Made by a program: the position numbers and the translations under genes. Shown here piece by piece: positions 33,395 to 42,471 of a DNA stretch of 64,000 nucleotides (positions within the stretch are counted from its first letter, which is position 1; each line of letters starts with the position of its first letter). This DNA is from Gemmobacter denitrificans (GTDB taxonomy: Bacteria; Pseudomonadota; Alphaproteobacteria; Rhodobacterales; Rhodobacteraceae), in the NCBI RefSeq assembly GCF_036964905.1, contig NZ_JBALHR010000002.1, positions 248,001 to 312,000 of the forward strand. The letters run 5' to 3'. The notes under the pieces were generated by a model that had not been told where the DNA came from, made no database searches, and was given only the letters and a program-made list of their open reading frames with translations.

Positions 33395-33991
33395 ATGAAG
33401 CTGGATGTGATTCCGAAGGATCAGGATTTCGCCGGGCTGGCGGGGTTCGGCCAGATGGTGGACGGTGTCATCACCGCCGGCCGTTTCACCCTGCGCCCCG
33501 TGCGCAAATCGGATGCGGGCCTGTTTGCCATGTATGCGGGCGACCGCCGCGTGGCCGAAGCGACCCGATCGATCCCGCATCCGCTGCCGCCGGGCGCGGC
33601 CGAGAATTTCGTGACGCGTGCGATGAATCCCAAGGGTGACGAATCCGTCTGGGTGCTGGATGGCAGCGCGCAGGGGCTGGCCGAGGTGCTGGGGGTCATC
33701 AGCCTCAAGCGCATGGATGAAGAGCGTTACAACCGCGATCAGAGCGAAATCGGCTATTGGGTCGCCCCGGCCTTCTGGAATACCGGTTTCGCCTCCGAGG
33801 CGGTGCGGGCGCTGGTCACCGCAAATCCGCAGAAGAACCGCACGATCTTTGCCGAGGTGTTTCAGGACAATCCGGGGTCGGCGCGCGTCCTGACCAATGC
33901 GGGTTTTGAATATCTGGGCGATGCCGAGACGTTCAGCGTGGCCCGCAATGCGCGCGTGCCAACCTGGACCTATATCCGCAAACTGGGCTGA
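33395..33991 (+). CDS. GNAT family N-acetyltransferase
   Basis: A 198-aa acetyltransferase of the RimJ/RimL type. It shows the ITAGRFTLRPVRKSDAG start, SEIGYWVAPAFWNTGFASEAV (acetyl-CoA binding region) and ENPGSARVLTNAGFEYLG-like ending with DNPGSARVL. AGGGAAGC precedes the ATG at 33395. It is the first of three consecutive GNAT genes; the next begins 10 bases after its stop. The substrate is unknown; ribosomal or tRNA-linked targets are suggested only by position. Confidence 0.9.
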   Translation: MKLDVIPKDQDFAGLAGFGQMVDGVITAGRFTLRPVRKSDAGLFAMYAGDRRVAEATRSIPHPLPPGAAENFVTRAMNPKGDESVWVLDGSAQGLAEVLGVISLKRMDEERYNRDQSEIGYWVAPAFWNTGFASEAVRALVTANPQKNRTIFAEVFQDNPGSARVLTNAGFEYLGDAETFSVARNARVPTWTYIRKLG

Positions 33992-34001
33992 GGGGGCGAT
34001 C

Positions 34002-35051
34002 ATGGCGCTGCCGGCCCGGCTGAAGGCGGGGCCGCTGCTGCTGCGCCCGCCCATTGCAGAGGATGGGGCTGCCGTGGTGGCTGCCCTGTCGCAACCCCGG
34101 GTCAGCCGCTGGCTGAGCCGGGTGCCGCATCCCTATGGACTGGCGGATTTCACCGCATGGCTGGGCCGGGCGGATCAGGCAGGTGGCCGCTGGAGCATCG
34201 TCGAGGCAGGGGTCTGCATCGGCGCCATCGGGCTGGAGGCCGAGTTGGGCTATTGGCTGACGCCGGCGGCGCAGGGGCGCGGCATTGCATCCCGGGCGGC
34301 GCAGGCCGTGCAGGCCGCGCATTTTGCCGATCCGGCGGCAGGGCCGGTTCAGGCCGGATATTTCGAAGGCAATGCCCCCTCTGCCCGGGTGTTGGCCAAG
34401 CTGGGTTTTGTGGAAACCGGGCGCGATTTGCGGCGATCCCTGTCGCTGGGGGTTGATTTGCCGCATGTGGTGCTGCGCCTGACCCGCGCCGATTGGGCGG
34501 CGGCGCATCCGTTGGTGATCGACACGGCGCGGTTGCGGCTGGCCCCGCTGGATGCAGATCGCGACGGGGCCGAACTGGCCCGGATCGGGGGCCAGCCGGA
34601 TGTCGCGCGCAACATGGCCTCGCTTCTGTCCCCCTGGCCGGAACAGGCGGTGCGCGACTGGATCGCGCGGGGCGCATGGCAGGGATGCCTGGGCTTTCGG
34701 CTGGGCATCTGGCGCGCGGGCAGGCTGATCGGGTCTGTCGGTATCGGCGGAACACCGGTTTCGGTGGGCTATTTCCTTGATCCCGATCATTGGGGCCATG
34801 GCTATGCGACTGAGGCGATGCAGGGCTTGTTGGGCGCTGTCCTGCCCCGCTTTGCACCGGAAAGCGTGACTGCCGATCATTTTGCCGATAACCCGGCTTC
34901 GGGCGCGGTGCTGCGCAAGCTGGGTTTTCGGCCGATCGGTCAGGGCCATGCCGCCAGCGGTGCGCGCGACGGGCTGCATCCCAATATCCGCTATGATCTG
35001 GACCGCAGCGCGTTCCTGCGCCAGCATGGGGACGAAGGAGAGACGGCATGA
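34002..35051 (+). CDS. Tandem GNAT protein with two acetyltransferase domains
   Basis: A 349-aa protein made of two GNAT domains in a row. The first (residues about 1-160) has ELGYWLTPAAQGRGIASRAA and EGNAPSARVLAKLGFVETG. The second (about 165-345) has VGYFLDPDHWGHGYATEAM and DNPASGAVLRKLGFRPIG. Both acetyl-CoA loops are close to the Q/RxxGxG/A consensus, the second weaker (HWGHGYA). The domains are of the same RimJ/RimL subtype as the upstream gene, suggesting duplication. It overlaps the next gene by ATGA. Confidence 0.88.
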   Translation: MALPARLKAGPLLLRPPIAEDGAAVVAALSQPRVSRWLSRVPHPYGLADFTAWLGRADQAGGRWSIVEAGVCIGAIGLEAELGYWLTPAAQGRGIASRAAQAVQAAHFADPAAGPVQAGYFEGNAPSARVLAKLGFVETGRDLRRSLSLGVDLPHVVLRLTRADWAAAHPLVIDTARLRLAPLDADRDGAELARIGGQPDVARNMASLLSPWPEQAVRDWIARGAWQGCLGFRLGIWRAGRLIGSVGIGGTPVSVGYFLDPDHWGHGYATEAMQGLLGAVLPRFAPESVTADHFADNPASGAVLRKLGFRPIGQGHAASGARDGLHPNIRYDLDRSAFLRQHGDEGETA

Positions 35052-35554
35052 TGATCCGCGACGCCATTCCCGCCGATGCGGCCCCCATTGCCGCGATCTA
35101 TAATGATGCCGTGCGCAACACGACCGCCATCCTGATGGAGGGCGAGGTGGATGCGGCCAACCGGTTGGCCTGGATGCAGGCGCGTCAGGCCATGGGCTAT
35201 CCCGTGCTGGTGGCCGAACAGGATGGCATTGTGCTGGGCTATGCCGCCTTTGGCGACTGGCGTCCGTTTGACGGCTTTCGCGGCACAGTGGAAAACTCGG
35301 TCTATGTCGCCCCTGCGGCGCGGGGGCAGGGGGTGGCGCAGGCGCTGCTGGCGGCGCTTATCCCGCGGGCACGGACCTGCGGCAAGCATGTCATCGTGGC
35401 GGCGATCACGTCGGAAAATGCCGCGTCGCTGCGGCTGCATGAAAAGCTGGGCTTTGTGAAAACCGCCCGGATGCCGCAAGTCGGGCAGAAATTCGGCCGT
35501 TGGCTGGACCTTGTGTTCCTGCAATTGCGGCTGGATGACCGACCGCAGCCCTGA
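35048..35554 (+). CDS. Phosphinothricin acetyltransferase-like GNAT
   Basis: A 168-aa enzyme of the Pat/MddA subgroup: IRDAIPADAAPIAAIYNDAV, then VENSVYVAPAARGQGVAQALL (acetyl-CoA loop) and SENAASLRLHEKLGFVK. Homologues acetylate phosphinothricin, methionine sulfone or similar small amino-acid analogues. It begins inside the stop of the tandem GNAT gene (ATGA) and so is translationally coupled to it. obgE follows after 81 bases. Confidence 0.9.
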   Translation: MMIRDAIPADAAPIAAIYNDAVRNTTAILMEGEVDAANRLAWMQARQAMGYPVLVAEQDGIVLGYAAFGDWRPFDGFRGTVENSVYVAPAARGQGVAQALLAALIPRARTCGKHVIVAAITSENAASLRLHEKLGFVKTARMPQVGQKFGRWLDLVFLQLRLDDRPQP

Positions 35555-35635
35555 TCCGCTTGCGCCCGGGCCATTCCGGGGCTATCGCCATTCGTCAAAT
35601 CTGTCTGCCAATCCGCTATCCCGAAGGGGCATCCG

Positions 35636-36667
35636 ATGAAATTCCTCGATCTGGCCAAGGTCTATATCCGCTCGGGCGGCGGCGGGGCGGGCTGCGTGTC
35701 CTTCCGGCGCGAGAAGTTCATCGAATTCGGCGGCCCGGATGGCGGCGATGGTGGCAATGGCGGTTCGGTCTGGGCCGAGGCGGTCGAGGGGCTGAACACC
35801 CTGATCGACTATCGCTATCAGCAGCATTTCTTCGCCAAATCCGGCCAGCCCGGCATGGGCAACCAGCGCACCGGCAAATCGGGGGATGACATCATCCTGA
35901 AAGTGCCACTGGGCACCGAGATCATCGACGAGGATGAGGAAACCGTGCTGGCCGACCTGACCGAACCGGGCCAGCGTGTACTGCTGGCCAAGGGCGGCAA
36001 TGGGGGCTGGGGCAACCTTGCGTTCAAATCCTCGACCAACCGCAGCCCGAACCGGGCCAATCCGGGGCAGGAAGGGGTAGAGCGCACGATCTGGCTGCGC
36101 CTGAAGCTGATCGCCGATGCGGGGCTTCTGGGCCTGCCCAATGCGGGTAAATCCACCTTTCTGGCGGCCGTGTCCAATGCCCGGCCCAAGATCGCCGATT
36201 ACCCCTTCACCACGCTGGTGCCCAATCTGGGGGTCGTGGGCATTGACGGGCATGAATTTGTCATGGCCGATATTCCGGGTCTGATCGAAGGGGCGTCCGA
36301 AGGCCGGGGGCTGGGGGATCAGTTTCTGGCCCATGTCGAACGCTGTTCGGTGCTGCTGCATCTGGTGGATGGCACATCGAGCACGATCACCAAGGATTAC
36401 CGCACCATCGTCGCCGAACTTGAGGCCTATGCCGAGGAATTGGCCGACAAGCCGCGCATCCTTGCGCTGAACAAGATCGATGCGCTGGACAAGAAGACGC
36501 TGGGCACCCGCAAGCGGGCGCTGGAAAAGGCCAGCGGCGGGCCGGTATTCTGCATCTCGGGTGCGACGGGCGAAAGCCTGAAGGATGTGCTGCGCGCCAT
36601 CCATGCCGAGATCATCGCCGACCGCAAGGCCCGCAATCCGGTGGAGGTGGCGCCTTGGCAGCCCTGA
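35636..36667 (+). CDS. obgE: Obg/CgtA ribosome-assembly GTPase
   Basis: A 343-aa GTPase acting in 50S assembly and growth control. The glycine-rich Obg fold (residues 1-158, with FGGPDGGDGGNGG) is followed by a G domain: GLPNAGKSTFL, PFTTLVPNLGVV, DIPGLIEGA and NKID. The third C-terminal domain is absent, as is usual outside Firmicutes. It lies downstream of rplU-rpmA as in many bacteria, separated by the GNAT genes. Its stop overlaps the proB start as TGATG. Confidence 0.97.
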   Translation: MKFLDLAKVYIRSGGGGAGCVSFRREKFIEFGGPDGGDGGNGGSVWAEAVEGLNTLIDYRYQQHFFAKSGQPGMGNQRTGKSGDDIILKVPLGTEIIDEDEETVLADLTEPGQRVLLAKGGNGGWGNLAFKSSTNRSPNRANPGQEGVERTIWLRLKLIADAGLLGLPNAGKSTFLAAVSNARPKIADYPFTTLVPNLGVVGIDGHEFVMADIPGLIEGASEGRGLGDQFLAHVERCSVLLHLVDGTSSTITKDYRTIVAELEAYAEELADKPRILALNKIDALDKKTLGTRKRALEKASGGPVFCISGATGESLKDVLRAIHAEIIADRKARNPVEVAPWQP

Positions 36668-37782
36668 TGCGACTGGCCGCCCCAGATGTGCGGGCGGCGA
36701 AACGTCTGGTCATCAAGATCGGTTCGGCCTTGCTGGTGGATCGGGCCAGGGGCCTGAAACAGGGCTGGCTGTCGGCGCTGGCCATGGATGTGGCCGAGGC
36801 CAAGGTGCGCGGGGCCGATGTCGTGCTGGTCTCGTCCGGCTCCATCGCCTTGGGCCGGATCGTGCTGGGCCTGCCCAGCGGCCCGCTGACGCTGGAGCAA
36901 AGTCAGGCAGCGGCGGCCGTGGGGCAGATCCGTCTGGCCCGCGCCTATGAGGAAGTGCTGGCGCCGCATGGCATCACCACGGCGCAGGTTCTGGTGACGC
37001 TGGAAGATACCGAGGATCGCCGCCGCTATCTGAACAGCCGCGCCACGATGGAAACGCTGCTGGGGCTGGGGGTGGTGCCGATCGTCAATGAGAATGACAC
37101 CGTTGCCACGGATGAGATCCGCTTTGGCGACAATGACCGGCTGGCTGCACAGATCGCGGTGACCGTCGGGGCGGATCAATTGATCCTGCTGTCGGATGTG
37201 GACGGGTTCTACAGTGCCAATCCGAAGGAAGACCCGACTGCCGAACGGTTCGATATCGTCGAAGCCATCACACCCGAGATCGAGGCGATGGCGGGCGATC
37301 CGATTTCTGGCCTGTCAAAAGGCGGGATGAAGACCAAGCTGATGGCGGCCAAGACCGCCGTCGCGGGCGGTTGCGCCATGGCGATCATGGAAGGCAGCAC
37401 CCTGCGCCCGCTGAAGGCGCTGGCGGAAGGCGCGCATCGCACCTGGTTCGTGGCGCAGGCCGATCCGCAACTGGCGCGCAAGCGCTGGATCAATGCGATG
37501 AAGGAAAAGGGCAGGATCCGGGTCGATGCGGGGGCCGTGGCCGCGCTAAGGCAGGGCAAGAGCCTGTTGCCTGCGGGGGTGGTGGCCGTCGAGGGCAGCT
37601 TTGGCCGGGGCGAGCCGGTGGGGATCGATGGCCCCGACGGCGCGGCGCTTGGCAAGGGATTGATCCGCTATACCTCGGACGAGGCGCGGGCGATTGCCGG
37701 GCACAGGTCGGGGGATATTGCGTCGATCCTGGGCTATGTTGGCCGGGCGGCGCTGATCCACCGGGATGACATGGTGGTATGA
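36667..37782 (+). CDS. proB: Glutamate 5-kinase
   Basis: First step of proline synthesis: phosphorylates glutamate. 371 aa with an amino-acid kinase domain (RLVIKIGSALLVD, VSSGSIALGR, NENDTVATDEIRFGDNDRLA) and a C-terminal PUA domain starting near KEKGRIRVDAGAVAAL. The ATG at 36667 overlaps the obgE stop; a TTG at 36655 is an alternative that adds four residues. Feedback inhibition by proline is typical of the family. proA follows 105 bases later. Confidence 0.96.
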   Translation: MRLAAPDVRAAKRLVIKIGSALLVDRARGLKQGWLSALAMDVAEAKVRGADVVLVSSGSIALGRIVLGLPSGPLTLEQSQAAAAVGQIRLARAYEEVLAPHGITTAQVLVTLEDTEDRRRYLNSRATMETLLGLGVVPIVNENDTVATDEIRFGDNDRLAAQIAVTVGADQLILLSDVDGFYSANPKEDPTAERFDIVEAITPEIEAMAGDPISGLSKGGMKTKLMAAKTAVAGGCAMAIMEGSTLRPLKALAEGAHRTWFVAQADPQLARKRWINAMKEKGRIRVDAGAVAALRQGKSLLPAGVVAVEGSFGRGEPVGIDGPDGAALGKGLIRYTSDEARAIAGHRSGDIASILGYVGRAALIHRDDMVV

Positions 37783-37811
37783 CGGGTCCGGCGGGGGCTT
37801 CGCGCCCCGTC
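37781..37811. other. Hairpin between proB and proA
   Basis: GACGGG ... CCCGTC encloses GGGGC-TTCGC-GCCCC. It overlaps the proB stop codon. There is no U-tract, so it is more likely an mRNA-stability element than a terminator. Confidence 0.4.
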
Positions 37812-37887
37812 AGCCCTCGGTCTTGAACCGATGGCACCCGATGGCTGACCCCCGCGGGATATTTGTGAACAGATGAAAGAGGGCGCG

Positions 37888-39144
37888 ATGGAAGATGTGG
37901 GCGAGCTGATGCACAAGATCGGGGCTGCGGCTCGGGCGGCGGCGGCAGAGCTGGCCTTCGCACCATCCGAGGCCAAGCGTGCGGCGCTGGAGGCGGCGGC
38001 GGATGCGGTCTGGGCACAGCGGGCCGGGATCATCGCGGCCAATGCGCGCGATCTGGAGTTCGGGCGCGACAAGGGGTTGAGCCCGGCGATGATGGACCGG
38101 TTGATGCTGGACGAGGCGCGGATCGGCGGCATTGTTGCCGCCCTGCGCGCGGTTGCGGCGCAGCCCGATCCTGTGGGCCGTGTACTGGCGGAATGGGACC
38201 GGCCCACGGGGCTGCATATCCAGCGGGTCGCCACGCCCCTGGGGGTGGTGGGGGTGATCTATGAAAGCCGCCCCAATGTGACGGCGGATGCCGGGGCGCT
38301 CTGTCTGAAGGCCGGCAATGCGGTGATCCTGCGGGGCGGCAGCGAAAGCTTCCATTCCTCTGCGGCGATTCATGCCTGCATGGTAGAAGGGCTGCGAGCC
38401 GCTGGCCTGCCCGAAGACGCCGTGCAACTGGTGCCCACGCGCGATCGGGCGGCGGTGTCGGCCATGCTGCAGGCGGTGGAGCATATCGATGTGATCGTGC
38501 CGCGCGGGGGCAAGGGGCTGGTGGGCCTTGTGCAGCGCGAGGCGCGGGTGCCGGTCTTTGCCCATCTGGAAGGCATCTGCCATGTCTATGCCGATGGGGC
38601 TGCCGATCTGGAAAAGGCCCGGCGTGTTGTGCTGAACGCCAAGACCCGCCGCACCGGGATTTGCGGATCGGCGGAATGTCTGCTGATCGACCGGGCGTTC
38701 TACGCCCGTCACGGCGCCGTGCTGATCGCGGATTTGCTGGCTGCAGGGGTCGAGGTTCGGGCCGAGGGCGAATTGCAATCCGTGCCCGGCACGGTGCCCG
38801 CGTCCCCCGATGATTTCGGGCGCGAGTTTCTGGACATGATCATCGCGGCAAAGCTGGTGGATGGGGTGGATGACGCGATTGCCCATATCCGGCGCTATGG
38901 ATCGAACCATACCGAAAGTATCCTGACCGAAGATGACGCCACCGCCGCGCGGTTCTTTCAGCGGCTGGACAGTGCGATCCTGATGCGCAATGCCTCGACC
39001 CAGTTTGCCGATGGCGGCGAATTCGGGATGGGCGGCGAAATCGGCATCGCCACCGGCAAGATGCATGCGCGCGGGCCGGTCGGGGCCGAGCAGTTGACCA
39101 GTTTCAAGTATCTGGTCACCGGCGACGGCACCTGCCGGGCCTGA
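37888..39144 (+). CDS. proA: Gamma-glutamyl phosphate reductase
   Basis: Second step of proline synthesis, NADPH-dependent reduction of glutamyl phosphate. 418 aa of the aldehyde-dehydrogenase fold: GVVGVIYESRPNVTADA, LRGGSES, VPRGGKGL, and the catalytic Cys in TRRTGICGSAE; FADGGEFGMGGEIGI near the C-terminus is ProA-specific. The ATG at 37888 is chosen over the one at 37873 because AGAGGG lies 7 bases before it. It forms one unit with proB. Confidence 0.96.
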   Translation: MEDVGELMHKIGAAARAAAAELAFAPSEAKRAALEAAADAVWAQRAGIIAANARDLEFGRDKGLSPAMMDRLMLDEARIGGIVAALRAVAAQPDPVGRVLAEWDRPTGLHIQRVATPLGVVGVIYESRPNVTADAGALCLKAGNAVILRGGSESFHSSAAIHACMVEGLRAAGLPEDAVQLVPTRDRAAVSAMLQAVEHIDVIVPRGGKGLVGLVQREARVPVFAHLEGICHVYADGAADLEKARRVVLNAKTRRTGICGSAECLLIDRAFYARHGAVLIADLLAAGVEVRAEGELQSVPGTVPASPDDFGREFLDMIIAAKLVDGVDDAIAHIRRYGSNHTESILTEDDATAARFFQRLDSAILMRNASTQFADGGEFGMGGEIGIATGKMHARGPVGAEQLTSFKYLVTGDGTCRA

Positions 39145-39148
39145 CGCA

Positions 39149-39745
39149 TCAGAAGCTGAGCCGGATCTCGCCTTCGCGGATTTCCACCTGCAGGCTGCGG
39201 CCAAGTGCCGTCAGCTCTTCGGGGGCCAGCGCGAACTGAACCTGCGCCGCTGTCACCTGATGGCGCGCGGCGGGGTTCGACAGCACTTCCCACAGGTCAG
39301 GTTCGATGCGCATCTTGGGGGCGGTGCCGGTCAGCACCCAGCGGCTTTCGCCGCGCTCCACGCTGATGCGCCCGCCAAATGCCATGGCGGTTTCAAGACA
39401 CATGATCAGCAGGAAGGCGAGTTTCACCTCGGATCGGGGCAGCTCCTGCGGGCCCTGCCAGTCGATCACCAGCCGCCCGCCGCGCGTCAGATCAGAAAGG
39501 ATGCTGGCAACTTCCGGGCGGCCGATGCGCTGATCGACACTGGCTGCGCCAAATCCGATGCGGAAAAACCGGATGCGCGCATTGGCATTGGCCACGCTTT
39601 CGGCAATGAGCATGACTTCAGGGCTTTGCGCCGCACCATCCATCATCAACAGTTCGACCCCATTGCCGATGGCCCCGATGGGGCTGATAAGGTCATGGCA
39701 GATTCGGGAGCCGAGCAGGGCGCTCAGGTCGTTGCGGTCAATCAT
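39149..39745 (-). CDS. chpT: Histidine phosphotransferase ChpT
   Basis: A 198-aa protein matching ChpT, which carries phosphate from the CckA kinase to the cell-cycle regulators CtrA and CpdR. The phospho-acceptor His is in LLGSRICHDLISPIGAIGNGVELL (about residue 17); the C-terminal half is a degenerate Bergerat-type ATPase fold that does not bind ATP in the family. In Rhodobacterales this pathway controls motility and gene-transfer-agent genes rather than viability. It is divergent from DUF3553 by 35 bases and convergent with proA. Confidence 0.93.
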   Translation of the reverse strand: MIDRNDLSALLGSRICHDLISPIGAIGNGVELLMMDGAAQSPEVMLIAESVANANARIRFFRIGFGAASVDQRIGRPEVASILSDLTRGGRLVIDWQGPQELPRSEVKLAFLLIMCLETAMAFGGRISVERGESRWVLTGTAPKMRIEPDLWEVLSNPAARHQVTAAQVQFALAPEELTALGRSLQVEIREGEIRLSF

Positions 39746-39780
39746 GGTCGCTCCGGGCTGGCTGGAAGAAAGGGAATTGG

Positions 39781-39966
39781 ATGCATCTTGGACTGAATGC
39801 TTTGCTAGAACCGGGCATGCTTGTCCGCCACCCGACCGAGCCTGACTGGGGCATGGGGCAGGTGCAATCCAATATCGGCAACCGGATCACTGTGAATTTC
39901 GAACATCGCGGCAAGGTGGTCATTGATGGAACTCGGATCTCGCTGATGCGGGTCTTTGACGCGTGA
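39781..39966 (+). CDS. DUF3553 small protein
   Basis: A 61-aa protein matching DUF3553, a small SH3-like domain: PGMLVRHPTEPDWGMGQVQS, NRITVNFEHRGKVVIDG. The same module occurs at the C-terminus of some UvrD-like helicases and next to chpT in Rhodobacterales. By analogy with CarD/UvrD tails it may bind RNA polymerase or nucleic acid; that is inference. AAAGGGA lies upstream. Confidence 0.85.
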   Translation: MHLGLNALLEPGMLVRHPTEPDWGMGQVQSNIGNRITVNFEHRGKVVIDGTRISLMRVFDA

Positions 39967-40024
39967 AGCATAAAGCCGTGCCAAACAGGAATTCAACTGC
40001 CGATGCCGGTTTGCGGGGCTGGCC

Positions 40025-40807
40025 ATGACCGGTGACGGAATGTTCGACTTGCGGCTTGCGCAGGATGCCCGCGATCTGGCGGCAGCGCAACGGCTGCGTT
40101 ACCGGGTATTTGTGGGCGAAATGGGCAGTGACGGGCCGCTGGTGGATCATCAGGCGGAACTGGAACGCGATGAATTTGATGACATTTGCGATCATTTGCT
40201 GCTGATCGACCGGCGGCGCGATCCGGCCCGGCTGGAGGATGTGGTGGGCGTGTACCGGCTTTTGCCGGGTGATCGTCTGGCGCCGGGGCAGCGCTTCTAT
40301 TCGGAACAGGAATATGACCTGACGGCGATCCGCGCCACCGGGCGGCGCTTGCTGGAACTGGGGCGGTCTTGCGTGCATCCCGATCATCGGGGCGGGGCGG
40401 CCATGATGCTGATGTGGAACGCTTTGGCCGATTATGTGCTGGAACGCGGGATCGAGATCATGTTCGGCACGGCCTCATTTCCGGGCACCGATGTGGTGGG
40501 TCTGGCGGAACCGCTCAGCTATTTGCACCACAATCATCTGGCACCGCCGTCGCTGCGGGCCATCGCGCTGCCGCCCGACCGGGCTGCGATGGATGTTCTG
40601 CCCGTCGGGGCGGTGGATCGCCGTGCCGCGATGCAGGCGACGCCGGCGCTGATCAAGGCCTATCTGCGTCTGGGCGGCTTTGTCGGTGACGGGGCCTTTG
40701 TCGATCATGCCTTCAATACCACCGATGTGTTGCTGGTGATGGATACGGCCCACATGTCGGCCAAGCACCGCGAATTCTACATCCGCAGGCATGAGGGGCA
40801 GGCATGA
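40025..40807 (+). CDS. olsB: Ornithine N-acyltransferase OlsB
   Basis: Adds a 3-hydroxyacyl chain from ACP to ornithine, giving lyso-ornithine lipid. The 260-aa protein has the acyl-homoserine-lactone-synthase-like GNAT fold of OlsB: LRYRVFVGEMGSDGP, HLLLIDRR, VGVYRLLPGD, ELGRSCVHPDHRGG and FGTASFPGTD. Ornithine lipids are phosphorus-free membrane lipids common in Rhodobacterales. It overlaps olsA by ATGA, so the two are translationally coupled. Confidence 0.93.
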   Translation: MTGDGMFDLRLAQDARDLAAAQRLRYRVFVGEMGSDGPLVDHQAELERDEFDDICDHLLLIDRRRDPARLEDVVGVYRLLPGDRLAPGQRFYSEQEYDLTAIRATGRRLLELGRSCVHPDHRGGAAMMLMWNALADYVLERGIEIMFGTASFPGTDVVGLAEPLSYLHHNHLAPPSLRAIALPPDRAAMDVLPVGAVDRRAAMQATPALIKAYLRLGGFVGDGAFVDHAFNTTDVLLVMDTAHMSAKHREFYIRRHEGQA

Positions 40808-41628
40808 CCGACTGGACGCAAAGCCGGATGGAGCTGCCGCCCATCCGTCCGCTGGGCTGGTGTCTGGCCGGGCTGCGTGGGATCGCCCTGGCGGTAGTAA
40901 CCTATGGCTGCCTTGCGGTCTTTCTGCTGCTGCGTCTTGTGGAACGTCCGCTGCATGGGATGAACCGGCCCTGGACCCCCCATATCACCCAGTTCGTCTG
41001 CCGGATGGCGGTGCGGATCATGGGCTTTGGCTATCAGGTGACCGGGCAACCGATGGCGCAGCGCGGGGCGATTGTCGCCAATCATGTCGGTTGGCTCGAC
41101 ATATTCGCGCTCAATGCGGCGGATCGCATCTATTTCGTGTCAAAGGATGATGTGGCGGGCTGGCCGATGATCGGCATTCTGGCCCGCGCCACCGGCACCA
41201 TGTTCATCGAACGCAAGGCGACCGAGGCAAAGGCGCATCAGGCGATGATGGAGGAACGGCTGCGGGCGGGACATCGGCTGCTGTTCTTTCCGGAAGGCAC
41301 ATCGACGGATGCGATCCGGGTTCTGCCCTTCAAGACGCCACTGTTTCAGGCCTTTTTCAGCCATGGGCTGGACCGGGTCTTGCATGTGCAGCCGGTGACG
41401 GCCGTATATCACGCGCCGCCGGGGGCCGATCCACGGTTTTATGGCTGGTGGGCGGACATGAGCTTTGCGTCCCATCTGCTGCGGGTGCTGGCCACGCCCA
41501 GGCAGGGCCGGATCGAGGTGATCTTTCATCCCCCGGTTCCCGTGGATGCCTTTGCCAACCGCAAGGAACTGGCGGCCTATTGCGAAAGGGTGATCCGGGC
41601 GTCGCATCCCCTTGCCGCACCTGCGTAA
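40804..41628 (+). CDS. olsA: Lyso-ornithine lipid O-acyltransferase OlsA
   Basis: Completes ornithine lipid by O-acylation of the OlsB product. 274 aa, PlsC family: one N-terminal membrane segment (about residues 22-43), acyltransferase motif I as NHVGWLD, motif III FFPEGTSTD and a following VQPVTAVY block. It shares the operon with olsB. In Rhodobacter capsulatus OlsA also has 1-acylglycerol-3-phosphate acyltransferase activity, so a double role is possible. Confidence 0.93.
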   Translation: MTDWTQSRMELPPIRPLGWCLAGLRGIALAVVTYGCLAVFLLLRLVERPLHGMNRPWTPHITQFVCRMAVRIMGFGYQVTGQPMAQRGAIVANHVGWLDIFALNAADRIYFVSKDDVAGWPMIGILARATGTMFIERKATEAKAHQAMMEERLRAGHRLLFFPEGTSTDAIRVLPFKTPLFQAFFSHGLDRVLHVQPVTAVYHAPPGADPRFYGWWADMSFASHLLRVLATPRQGRIEVIFHPPVPVDAFANRKELAAYCERVIRASHPLAAPA

Positions 41629-41696
41629 GGCCCTGCGCTGCGCAAAATGGCCGCACGGTGATCGGGCAACGGGGGGGAAACTGTGCATCCGGTCAC

Positions 41697-41704
41697 TTGA
41701 TCAA
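41697..41704. promoter_or_regulatory. Short palindrome TTGATCAA before the GntR gene
   Basis: Perfect 8-bp palindrome 49 bases before the start codon. TTGATCAAA (41697-41705) is shared with the gabT upstream region. Confidence 0.35.
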
Positions 41705-41753
41705 ATTGCGCAGCGCTGCATATGGTCACCAGACAGTAACCCGTGGCAGGCCG

Positions 41754-42416
41754 ATGGACGACGAACCGCAACGCAAGATCCCGACCCATGAAGTGACCTA
41801 TGGCCGCCTGCGGGATATGGTCATGTTCGGGGTGCTGGCCCCCGGTCAGCCGGTCACCATTCAGGGGCTGATCCGCGATCTGGATGCCGGGATGACCCCG
41901 GTGCGCGAGGCGATCCGTCGCCTGACGGCCGAAGGCGCGCTGTCGCTGCAGGATAACCGCCGGGTGACGGTGCCGCGCATGACGCCGCATCTGTTCGAAC
42001 AACTGGTTCATGCGCGGCTGGCGATCGAACCCAAACTGGCCGAACTGGCCGCCCCCCGTGTGACGCCCGCCTTGATCACGCGGATGACCGAGATCGACGC
42101 CGGCATCGAACCGGCCATCCGTGCGGGCGATGTGCAGGCCTATCTGCGGCTGAACCATGCCTTCCACTTTGCGCTTTATCAGGCGGCGGGGGCGACGGTG
42201 CTGGAAGACATCACCCATGGGCTCTGGCTGCGGTTCGGGCCATCGCTGCGGGTCGTGCTGGGGCGCTATATCGAAAGCGGGCTGCCTGACCGCCATGCCG
42301 AGGCGCTGGAGGCCATGCGGGCGGGCGATGGCGCCGCGCTGGCGCAAGCGGTGCGGGATGACATTCTGCAGGGTGTGGAACAGGTGCGGGCGTCGCTTGG
42401 CGTGGGCGAGGGCTGA
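41754..42416 (+). CDS. GntR family regulator (FadR/FCD subfamily)
   Basis: A 220-aa regulator. The winged HTH (residues 10-75) has PVTIQGLIRDLDAGMTPVREAIRRL; the all-helical FCD domain follows, with metal/ligand residues in LNHAFHFALYQAAG and LPDRHAEALEAMRAGD. It probably senses an organic acid. The sequence TTGATCAA lies 49 bases upstream and may be its operator; the same core occurs before gabT. The rhomboid gene follows after 55 bases. Confidence 0.9.
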   Translation: MDDEPQRKIPTHEVTYGRLRDMVMFGVLAPGQPVTIQGLIRDLDAGMTPVREAIRRLTAEGALSLQDNRRVTVPRMTPHLFEQLVHARLAIEPKLAELAAPRVTPALITRMTEIDAGIEPAIRAGDVQAYLRLNHAFHFALYQAAGATVLEDITHGLWLRFGPSLRVVLGRYIESGLPDRHAEALEAMRAGDGAALAQAVRDDILQGVEQVRASLGVGEG

Positions 42417-42471
42417 GCCGCAAGGCGGAAATCGCCCTTGACGCATCGGGGCGGATCGGAAAGCCTGAGCC

